32,600 nt of DNA from Phallusia fumigata (Eukaryota; Chordata; Ascidiacea; Phlebobranchia; Ascidiidae), in the NCBI GenBank assembly GCA_008931825.1, contig QXVZ01031257.1:1-32600 (forward strand), given 5' to 3'. The translations under genes and the position numbers were made by a program. Position 1 is the first letter of the stretch. Every line of letters begins with the position of its first letter. This document shows positions 23,514 through 32,600 of the stretch, piece after piece. Below the pieces are notes generated by a model. It made no database searches and was not told the origin of the DNA. It saw nothing but the letters and a program-made list of their open reading frames with translations.

Positions 23514-24118
23514 CAGATTAATAATTGTTTGTTTTAACTATATTAGCCTAATTTCGTGGTTAATGTGTGTACACGCTGGCCATTCTGCCTTAAACACAAA
23601 ATGGCAAGGAGAGTTGGTATTAGGCAACTGCCCCAAACATAAACAGGTTGCTAGGCAGCCATTTAACTTGTAAAAATCATTTGTGCAGTGATAACTGGTA
23701 ATATATGTTTGTTATTTCACAATGAAAAAGATGGTGCATAACAACAATCCCATTGACAGTAANTCTGGAGTTAGACAAGAATTGTTCAATTGCAAATGAT
23801 GCTTTAAAATTAGAAATTTTAAATTTAAGTGCTTATGATGTACCAGCTTTAAAACTTCAATTATTTGACAGATTAATACTTATTGTTTGTTTTAACTATA
23901 TTAGCCTAATCTCTGGTGGTTACTGTGTGGACACACTGGCCATTCTGCCTTAAATGCAAAACAGCAAGGAGAGTTGGTATTAGGCAACTGCCCCAAACAC
24001 AGGTTCCTAGACAGCCATTTAACTTGCAAAAATCATTTGTGTAGTGATAACTGGTAATATATGTTTGTTATTTCACAATGAAAAAGACGGTCCATAACAA
24101 CAATCCCATTGACAGTAA
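23408..24118. repeat. Direct repeat of 355 bases around the N at 23763, closed by another N at 24119
   Basis: Positions 23408-23762 and 23764-24118 both start with tctggagttagacaagaatt and end with caatcccattgacagtaa. They differ by substitutions and short indels, including one base in a run of T that changes the reading frame near 23510. Because the right copy ends at an N exactly as the left copy does, this looks like two alleles placed in series. Each copy contains the same exon-like open frame. Confidence 0.88.
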
Positions 24119-24369
24119 NAAGCCCCACAACCAAGTTTGACCTACAGTGACCTTTAGCCGAGTCGCAACAAACTCCTAACGAATCTCTTCAGCGCGATTT
24201 TGGGGGTTAAAAAGGCAAAAAAGGGTAAATCGAAACAAAAGTCACAAAATACATTGCACTGTACCAGATATCAAAGTAGAAAACTTCTAGGTAACTTACT
24301 TTGGTAAATATTGCTGATTTAACTCACTCTACTCCAATGGTTATCAAATCCTTGTGTTTAAACTTGCAG

Positions 24370-25440
24370 AATAAAGTAAAACTAGAAGGTTAACCCCATT
24401 GTGATTCCGCATACACTTCAACCCAATTTCAAAAGGGTATAATCACTACACTGGCACCTATTGTTACCTAAATTTTTGTAGAATGGTTGTTTCTGCAAGT
24501 AGAAATGCATTGGTCCCATAAATGCAAAGTTGTGCATTTGGGGTGGCCAACATTTCACCACAGAGTCGACAGGAACATTTTTTTAACAATGCATAATCGA
24601 ATGGTCAGAAATAAAATCTCAAGAACAAACGTCACAATGCAACATTTTTAAATAACTAGAAGGGTGGCTTCCCATTTTGCCATTCCACATACACTATCAC
24701 TCGATTTATAAAGGATATTCACTCCAATATTTTTCATTGGGGCCCATAGTTAGTTAATCTTTTTTTGGTATGATTGTTTCCCTAGGCAGAAGTGCATGGG
24801 TCCCCACACATGCACAGCAGAGGATTATGCATCAATCTATACACATGTCAAAATAGTAGCAAATATTTTTAAAAAGTTTCATAAAATCTACAATCCTCAA
24901 AAATTTAGGTCACGTTTTGGGGCTTTAAAGGTAAACATAGCAATGTACAATGGCATGTTCTCCAAACTGTCCAAATTTCATCCAGTTTCGACATTGTTTT
25001 AAAATTTGACCTATCTTAGGGGCTAACAGAGTAATTGGCTACGACTTCAAATTAATAATTCAATACACCACAATGGCATGTTCTACAAACTGTCTAAATT
25101 TCATTCAATTTGAATATTGTTTAATAATTTGACCCATTTTAGGGGGCTAGCAGGGCAACTGCTGGGGTAAAGGGTCAAACAAAGCAATCAATGCACCACA
25201 ATGCCATGTTCTGCTACCTGTAAATTTCATCTAATGCGAACATTATTTCATAATTTGACCCATTTTAGAGGACTAGCGGGGTAACCACTGAGGCTATAGA
25301 GTTGGATTATTAATTTGATGCACCACAATGGCATGACCAAATATCATTAACTTCAGACAATGTTTGAAAATATGACTCATGTTAGGGGGAAGTGACTGAG
25401 GTTTCATTCAACTCCAACAACTCAGAAACTTTCTAATTGT
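24370..25440 (-). repeat. Dispersed repeat family, reverse copy with tandem units of about 125 bases
   Basis: Read on the minus strand, this holds several closing ends (reverse complement of ctagaagggtggctt at 24656) and an array in which caatg(g/c)catg recurs at about 24948, 25071, 25200 and 25327, that is every 123-129 bases. Each unit also has tttgacccattttag(g/a)ggg and a (g/c)tagc.gggtaac block. This is the clearest tandem stretch of the family. No coding potential is seen. The stretch 24120-24369 shows nothing recognisable. Confidence 0.7.
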
Positions 25441-25556
25441 GGTGCTTAGACATTAGATAAAAGCTTAATCACTGAAGACAGCTGCATGCCAACCAATTAG
25501 AAGTCCTGCTGCTGCTGGTGAACCCACACACAAAACCCCATACAAACAAAATTAAA

Positions 25557-25640
25557 ACAATGCGTCCCCTTCAAAAAGGGGACCCATAAAAAGAAAGTGA
25601 AACAATATGCGTCCCCTTTTGGAAAACAACCCATAAATGT
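25557..25640. repeat. Short tandem unit with a perfect hairpin
   Basis: aaacaat(a)tgcgtcccctt occurs twice about 55 bases apart, each time followed by an acccataaa word. The first unit contains gtccccttcaaaaaggggac (25564-25583), a 6-base perfect stem. It lies just 3' of the last identified exon of the minus-strand CCP/CUB gene. Function unknown. Confidence 0.5.
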
Positions 25641-25738
25641 TATCTCTTTTTGCTTGGGTTGCATCTTAATTTGAAGAACGTTTGAAAAGTTACATGCATT
25701 TTGAAATATATGTATTTAAACAATAAAATTATTCATAC

Positions 25739-28700
25739 CATTTTTAAGTTTCATCTGGCCAATAGCATAGCAGACTCCCTGTGGGATATGCACTGTAAAT
25801 CCCATTGTGGGTAAACATGGCAACCAATCAACCATCAAGCTTTTAGACAACTTCCACATTGCAAAATTATGTTGACGGGTGTTTCGGTCATATTCTGGAT
25901 GGATAAATATCCTGAAAACATTTACAAAAAACCTGAATTTCTTTTAATTTTTAAAGCCTGTGTGTTATTTTTTCAGTAGTTTAAATCTGACACAATATAT
26001 GTAAAATTGATAGTTGCATATGTTCGCAAACTGTTTTTACATACAAACTCTTGTTTCTAAAATCAAACCAACCTTTTCACTGAAAGGTAACCACTTGATT
26101 TTTTCTTAAGGGCAAAAGATAAATTTCCGACATCGATAATCACATTTTCCCAGTCTGGTTTCATCCCCAGAGCATTTATACAATGAGCTGCTGTCAATAC
26201 AGTGTTTTCTTTTACCAATGCTCCATAACATATATGTACCAACTGTAAAAAAACAAAAGCAGCAAAAAACATCAAATACAAAAATTGAAAAATCCAGTTT
26301 CTTAGATACCTGCACTTTGTTAAACAAATCAAGTTCTAGTGATACCTTTGTAAAAAAAAATCAAGCTGTAGTAATACGTGCACCTCAGCACTTGTTATTC
26401 TGTCACCCACCCCTTATGCAGCTTAATTTTAGTCAGGATAACAGTTAGATGTAAGCAAGGGAACAACATTTTTTTCCGTTAGTAATGTGAATAACCACAA
26501 CAACCGTATAAATGTTTAACTTTGGGGGGCCAGCAGGGTAACAACCGAGGCTATAGAGACAAATTAAACTAATAATAAAACTTCATGATCACATGTCAGT
26601 TGGAAATGTTTCATCCAATTTTATGCCAAAAGTGCATGGACAAACCTCTAGCGGAGAAAATTGATGACAAATATCTTCTTCAGAAAGGGGAAACTCATAG
26701 TTTAAATAGAAGGGTGGCTTTCACCAGATTGCATTTCACATACATTATTACCCAATTTAAAAAGGATATATCTTCACTATTTATTATTTTCCCTTTTTCC
26801 ACAACCATTTAGTGCGAAAGGTTTGATGGATTTGGAAGAAACTTTGCCCCAATGTTTGTTAGATAAAATTTGGACAGGTTGTAGAATATTTCCTTGTAGT
26901 GCACTGACTGATTTTTTTTAACCCTAAAGCCTGACAAGTATCTAAAAAAGTGAATAAGGTACATGAGTGGGGACCCATGCATTTTTGCTTTCAAAAACAA
27001 TCCTGCATTGAAAGCTTAGGTAACTATGAGACCCAATGTGAAATAATGTGGGGAATACATCTCCTTTTTAAATTGGGTAATAGTGTTTATGGAATGTATA
27101 TATATGGTAAGCCACCAGTCACCCATTATTTTCATTTCTGATGCTTACTGAATACAAAACAGTGTTACCCACATATTAGCAATTATCCAAAGGTAAAGAA
27201 CCAACGGCTAGTGGCTAAATCTGGTGACATATCATATCACCATCTACTTCAACTTTAGGTAGTTTTGTTATCTAACTGTTTTTGGATTTATCAAACATCA
27301 CTCAACAGAAACTTTGCAATTGTGGTGCGCACAAGCACAAGTGTAGGTAACCACTAGGAGCTCTAATTGAATGGCATATGACCATATCTGCCAGCTGTAA
27401 GTTTTATCCAAATCAATCAAACTCTTCAGGGAGGAAGGGGACTCATAATAAAGTTAAACACTGGATGTTTTTTGGCCATTATCATGTGAAAGAACTGTTA
27501 ATTACATTGTAAGTTATGAGAGTTTTAGTTTAGTTGTTTGTATCCATCATAGAACTGTATAACGATAAACAAATGTAAATGGCAAATAGCAAAACAGTGA
27601 GTTGGACCACTAAATGAGTAGACAGTTTGACTAGCATTATACTAAATCAATTTTGAAAAGGTCAGTGACCAATCAAATAAACACTTAAAAGGAAGTTCTT
27701 TTAAATCTGAAATACGCTAAAACTTTTTAGCTACAGAAACCAGACCTGTTACTGAAGGTTTTTAAATTCATTCAGCATTTAGAATCACCAATTGGGTTTG
27801 TTGCAGTTAAACTATTGTTTATTGTCAAGCATACCTCATGTGTGTTTGGACAAAGAGTTTTGATTGAAACAAGCCATGGAAAATCACCAACTCCGACTTC
27901 CTGGATGTTCGAGGATGCAGCATTTACTGGTTTACCACAGTATTCTGGTGCAGTGACATTTTTAAACTAAAATCCAACAAAGCAACATGCATTTTGGTAC
28001 TAAAACATTACATAAACACATATTTAAGCTTTAATGATGACCTGACTGAATTTTTAAAGTTTACCTCAAATTTTAAAGCGAATCCTCTGTTTTCTATTGC
28101 TGCATTGGATGTAAACTTGACAAGCATATTTCCAGTAGCAGATTGAATAGTATAGCTGTCAGCAGTGGGGTTGTAAACTGATGATCTATGACCAGAAAAT
28201 ACTCGCACCAATTCAGATTCATACGGTGTGGTGCTACTGCCTTTATAAATCTAAAAACCGAAATGGTACATCTTCTATTATAGTTTACACTGTCAACATT
28301 TAAAAGTTATTTTAAAATCACCTCAAGGCAATCTGAAGTACAAGTCCATTGACTGGTTGAAATTTCCAAATCTAAGTCTACCAGAGTTAGAGTTATCAAC
28401 GTTTTGTACCCTGCATATTTACTACCATGTAACACAGAAAATTAGGCAAAAACATTGCAACGGAAACATACCAAGCAGCAACCATTCACATTCCATATTA
28501 GAGGGATAGTTTTTACTATTTTGGTAACCTGGAGATACAATAAATCCTTCCTTTGATTCATCAGAAATAATTCCACCACAGAGATAGGAGCATATTGGTT
28601 TGTCAAGACTCTCACTATACTCTATGTCATCTGAGGTCACATGTGATCGATAGTTAAGGCAACAAATTAAAACCAATTATAAAACACACATACTCTGTAC

Positions 28701-31700
28701 ACAAACAATAACACACATCTGACAAAACATACTAAATACACTTTACCGATATAAATTCAAAAATTTGTAATGTTAAAGGTTCAATTTGAAACATATTTAG
28801 TTTTAATGACCAACTGTTTTCAGTTATATTATCCTATTTTTAGTATTTATTACTAATGTGTAAATTATACAAACAGTGTTGCTGCATAACTGCCTAATTA
28901 TACACATAAACATTCATTGTAAGTGTTACAGAAAATCTGTTAATTGTATATCTTGTACATCAATTTAAAAATGTCCTACGTAAATGTAAACATAATTGGC
29001 AGGTTTTAACATTTACACTTACCACTCGCTGAAAACCACAGAGTGTCTACCAGATTTCGAGAAAGGCCATTTATCTGGTCAGACAATTTTTCAACAACAA
29101 TATAACTTGGCAATGAAGTTGATAAATTAAATTCAAACTGCATTCTCCATCGTTTGTCTGTTGAGGCATAAACTGCCATCCTATCAGTAAATTAAAAATG
29201 TACTTGTTGCCATTGATATTAAAAAATTCCAGCAACAAATGATCTCATTTAAAAGCACCTTTGATTTGAGCTTTGCGGATTGCCACAATTCATGTGAAAT
29301 GAACTTGAATTACAGTTGCCAACACCTAATAACATCTTACTGCCAAAAGGAACTGCCTGTAAAAGATTACAGAATATTTGACTTCACATACAACTTCTTT
29401 ACTAAACCCAAGCCAGAACCCAAATGAACTGTTAAGGATACAGAAGTAACAAAATGCAGAGATGAAATTGGAAACATTAACTATTACTTATAGAAAAAAG
29501 ATAATTGTTTAAAAATGTTTTACTGACCGTCATGCACATATTATTGTGCAAATTAAAAATTTGATTTTTATCCATCCATTTCCATTTATTGTGTGGTTCT
29601 TGTGGGTCGCACAAGCTTCTTTCCTTCCAAGCAATAGTATTATTTTCTGTTACACTTAAACATCCAACATATGGTGTGCGTGTGACAAAAAGAAACCCTT
29701 GCTTTTCACCGACAACTGAAAAAATTTAAAAAAAGAAAGGCAATGACACTGCCACAATAATGATTTGAAGACACAAATTTGGTTTAAGTAAGCAGGAAGC
29801 AACGTAAGTGTTTCTGCTACATATTTTTGGATTAAAAAATACATTACCATTCCACATGCTATTTTACATTGGGTCTTTAGCATACATGTGTGTCAGTTAG
29901 CAGTGAACTTTATTTGCATTTATGCACCACAACATGAACAGAAAAGATTCATTTTAGTTGAGCTTATTTAATTTGGTGAACGAAATCATGGTGGCACAAT
30001 TACACTAAAACAGTCGCCAAGCTGGAAACAGCTGCTCACCGTTCGAACATTACATAGCATCAAAAAGTGAAGGGCAATTTTAACTCAACAAGTGTACTGA
30101 ATCCATATGTTTGGAAGACCCATGCTGTCTGACTGAACTTGGTACAAACCTTTAGAATTGTTGACAGTCCATGGTTGACAAACTGGGCTGGAATCAGTCC
30201 ACTGACTATTGACACATTTCACCTCACGATTTATTGTGGAATTATCTGTGCACTGCAGAATGCAAATCTGTCCTTCTGAAGCTGACCTAAAGTAAACTCA
30301 TCCATGTAGTTTTTCTTCTAACCAAACTGTTATCTTATCTAGTCCTGCTNCACTTCTGCAAGTGTCAGAAATCATTTTTAGGGGCATTTGGGTCTACTGT
30401 ACAATTTAATCCTTTCTGTAATGCATGGAACCTTTTTTTACTGCAATACGCCGAAAACAAACATAGTTAAAATAACATGCCCTTTAGAAAAGGTCATCCA
30501 TAGTTACCACTTTGACAAGACAACATTAGAGTTGTTCCAGAAACTACAGCCATTCCTTGATTGTGCATGTACTTGGTTGAAAGCACTCCAACTTGTGATG
30601 GTTGTGGACATTTAAACTTCTGAATGCACCTGAAACAATTGTGCAGATAAAATAGTAAAAAACAGTCAGAAATCACTATAAACTTCTTTGAGATTATTTA
30701 GGTGACCTTTTAAATTAAATATTAATTGAGTTAAGTTTATTTAGCTTTACAACGAAATAATAGCATCACAGTACCACTAAAGCAATCACCCAGATGTGTC
30801 CACACTTCAGATAAACAGCCAATACAAAGCTGATAACAACTGTATTTAACACAGAGATAAAGGTGGAAAAGTCATTGTTAGAAAATGATTGTTACATCCA
30901 ATCTCCACACAAATGTTATAGTACTCAATTTTTTTTTCACATACTTAGTCTCCATTAAATCCCTTTTTGACAGTAAAGACCCAAATTAATCTGAGGTGTT
31001 GCTTTCCAAACAGTATTATATCTGCTGCATTAATCATTGATTAAACTTAATACTTGTAAATTTTAGTTTAGTTGTAATTGCAGCACCCGCAAGCCAGCAG
31101 TTGAATACTACCATCAAACCATTTAAAAAAACGTTATTATAACAACCTTTGTGTACCTGGCTTTACCATGCCATGTTCCATTGCTTTGGCAAAAGAATTC
31201 AGAATCTCCATCAAGAATATATCCATTTTGACATGCTGCAATGCATTTACTACCAGGAAAATGAATTTCATTCACACATGTAGGATCAAAGGCAATTTGA
31301 GGGTTTAATTTGACCACTGCTGACTCATTTGCACCCGGTGCAGAGCAAAAGTCTGAAATTAGGAACATCTGTTAAAACGTTAGTTCAGTTTGAATGACAC
31401 ATAAAAATCATATTGGCTGCATATTTTAGGCAAGCTACTTGCAATCTTAAGAAATAATAAAAAAGAAGGAAGGAACTATGGGATCGATTATTAGTGTGTT
31501 TCTAAATAGCACTGCCTGCACACAGTTAATTGTAAGGTAGCAATATTTTATGTTCGATGAATAAACTTCGCCAATCTCCTTCACAAATAATCAATACCAC
31601 ACAAAAGAGTAAAATTGGCTGGAAAGATAAAGACATTTAACATTAAAAAGGGGCAGTTGTGACAGCCAGACTCCTGGAGTTGAGTTGCATATCAATGGCA

Positions 31701-31995
31701 CATGGTGAACTTAGTGGCCATCAAATTTCTTTATCGCTCCGGTTAATAATTTGAATGTTTTGCAATCATAAAGATTAGTTTAATCCGGCACATACTGATA
31801 CACTGACTCACTATTATTACCCAAATAAGAAACATTGTATCTCACATCAAGAGCCCATAAGGTAATTTACTGCTGTAAATATTTCTGTTAATCATACTAA
31901 ACTTCGATCCTTACTCTGGCAACTGATTGGTTTAGATGACCAAGAACCATCCATTTGGCAAGTACGAACCAAATCTCCATCAGGTGATGCATAAC
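25739..31995 (-). CDS. CCP/R-type-lectin(CysR)/CUB/serine-protease-like protein, 3' exons, partial, probable pseudoprotease
   Basis: Minus-strand exons: 31995-31915, 31352-31157, 30629-30508, 30281-30150, 29715-29524, 29172-29023, 28630-28472, 28410-28322, 28250-28065, 27966-27835, 26242-26073 and 25911-25739. Phases agree (1,2,1,1,1,1,1,0,0,0,2,1); about 594 residues. Order: end of one CCP module; two six-cysteine CCP modules; a cysteine-rich ricin-type domain like that of mannose receptors (GFLFVTRTPYVGCLSV, NKWKWMDKNQIFNL, LWFSASG); a CUB domain (GFIVSPGYQ, NYPSNMECEW, FTSNAAIENRGFALKFE); then a chymotrypsin-fold part (YCGKP, GDFPWLVSI, VLTAAHCI). No Arg-Ile-Val-Gly-Gly activation site exists, HNFAMWKL has Asn where the catalytic Asp is expected, and no serine exon was found. 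It is probably secreted and complement- or adhesion-like, without protease activity. Exons upstream lie beyond the window, and the first exon is cut by the N at 31996. Confidence 0.8.
26520..27450. repeat. Dispersed repeat family, mixed-orientation copies in an intron of the CCP/CUB gene
   Basis: Reverse pieces lie at about 26520-26780 (ggccagcagggtaac, agaagggtggctttcacc) and 27370-27450 (gaccatatctgccagctg). A forward piece lies at about 26815-27130 (gtttgatggatttgg.agaaa, then aaataatgtggggaatacat and gtaagccaccagtcaccc). They fill much of the intron between exons 27966-27835 and 26242-26073. No missing protease exon was found among them. Confidence 0.6.
30350..30350. other. Single N without flanking duplication
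   Basis: Unlike the Ns at 3905, 13703, 23763 and 31996, the bases on either side here show no repeat of each other. It lies in the intron between exons 30629-30508 and 30281-30150 of the CCP/CUB gene, and the two exons join into one normal six-cysteine CCP module, so no exon seems lost here. Confidence 0.6.
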
Positions 31996-32600
31996 NAGCA
32001 AAAGTCTGAAATTAGGAACATCTGTTACAACGCTAGTTCAGTTTCAATGACACATAAAAATCATATTAGCTGCATATTTTAGGCAAGCTACTTGCAATCT
32101 TAAGAAATAATAAAAAAGAATCATATGAGCTATGATTGACTAACTTTTAGAAGGAACTATGAGATCGATTATTAGTGTGTTTCTAAATAGCACTGCCTGC
32201 ACACATTTAATTGTAAGGTAGCAATATTTTATGTTCTATGAATAAACTTCGCCAATCTCCTTAAAAAGAGTAAAATTGGCTTGAAAGATAAATAGACGTT
32301 TAACATTAAAAAGGAACAGTTGTGACAGCCAGACTCCTGGAGTTGGGTTGCATATCAATGACACATGGTGAACTTAGTGGCCATCAACTTTCTTTATCGC
32401 TCTGGTTAATAATTTGAAATGTTTTGTAATCATAAAGATTAGTTTAATCCGGCTCATACTGATACACTGACTCACTATTATTACCCAAATAAGAAACATT
32501 GTATCTCACATCAAGAGCCCATAAGGTAACTTACTGCTGTAAATATTTCTGTTAATCATACTAAACTTCAATCCTTACTCTGGCAACTGATTGGTTTAGA
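31345..32600. repeat. Direct repeat of more than 600 bases around the N at 31996
   Basis: Positions 31345 onward and 31997-32600 are near-identical, both starting with agcaaaagtctgaaattagg. The left copy stops inside a CCP exon at 31995. The right copy starts inside the next exon (31997-32004 is the cut start of the exon at 31352-31157) and reaches the window end inside another copy of the CCP exon (32579 to beyond 32600, minus strand). The right copy has a small insertion (about 32120-32150) and substitutions. Both copies cut exons at the N, so a real tandem duplication is unlikely. Confidence 0.9.

Noticed and set aside
24948..25340. Evenly spaced repeats resembling a CRISPR array or a satellite
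   Set aside because: The host is clearly a eukaryote, the units are long and degenerate with no distinct spacers, and the same units occur in a dispersed repeat family elsewhere in the window.
30300..30500. A lost CCP exon at the N at 30350
   Set aside because: At first the neighbouring exons seemed out of phase. Using the acceptor at 30282 (gtcag then CT) brings them into phase, and the joined product is one complete six-cysteine CCP module, so no missing exon is needed.

Overview
The window is animal nuclear DNA. It is AT-rich, with short GT-AG introns, metazoan-only domain types and very little coding density per kilobase. The gene set fits an invertebrate deuterostome: a STIL centriole protein, a four-SRCR lysyl oxidase, and a complement-like CCP/CUB/protease-fold protein. 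The compact introns and the strong allelic divergence at assembly joins fit a highly polymorphic tunicate such as Ciona. The genus is an inference from gene structure, not a proven identification.

Layout. (1) Positions 1-6110, + strand: the 3' part of a STIL gene, containing the STAN-type motif. The STAN exon appears twice because an assembly join at the N at 3905 repeats about 455 bases. (2) Positions 6448-9570, - strand: a complete seven-exon gene for a 340-residue secretory protein. It has a signal peptide, thioredoxin-like segments without a CxxC site, and a C-terminal HEEL that looks like an ER-retrieval signal. A Penelope-like retroelement remnant sits in its intron 4. (3) Positions 10786-12379, - strand: a complete five-exon P-loop sulfotransferase of 246 residues with a C-terminal membrane anchor. 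(4) Positions 12380-14823: intergenic DNA with one false duplication around the N at 13703. (5) Positions 14824-22729, + strand: a complete 15-exon lysyl oxidase-like gene of 728 residues (signal peptide, four SRCR domains, LOX catalytic domain), with all splice phases consistent. (6) Positions 22730-25738: non-coding DNA with another duplicated join and many copies of one dispersed repeat family. (7) Positions 25739-32600, - strand: the 3' part of a gene encoding CCP modules, a mannose-receptor-type cysteine-rich (R-type lectin) domain, a CUB domain and a serine-protease-like domain. The protease part keeps TAAHC. It has lost the usual activation site, has Asn where the catalytic Asp should be, and no exon for the catalytic serine was found.

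The genes do not form a pathway. LOXL cross-links extracellular matrix, the CCP/CUB protein is probably secreted and immune or adhesion related, the thioredoxin-like protein is probably ER-resident, the sulfotransferase modifies an unknown substrate, and STIL acts at centrioles. The most interesting items are the CCP-CysR-CUB-pseudoprotease architecture and the ER thioredoxin-like protein without an active site. A practical warning applies to the whole window: single Ns at 3905, 13703, 23763 and 31996 each separate two near-identical copies of the same DNA, which is best explained as unmerged haplotypes.
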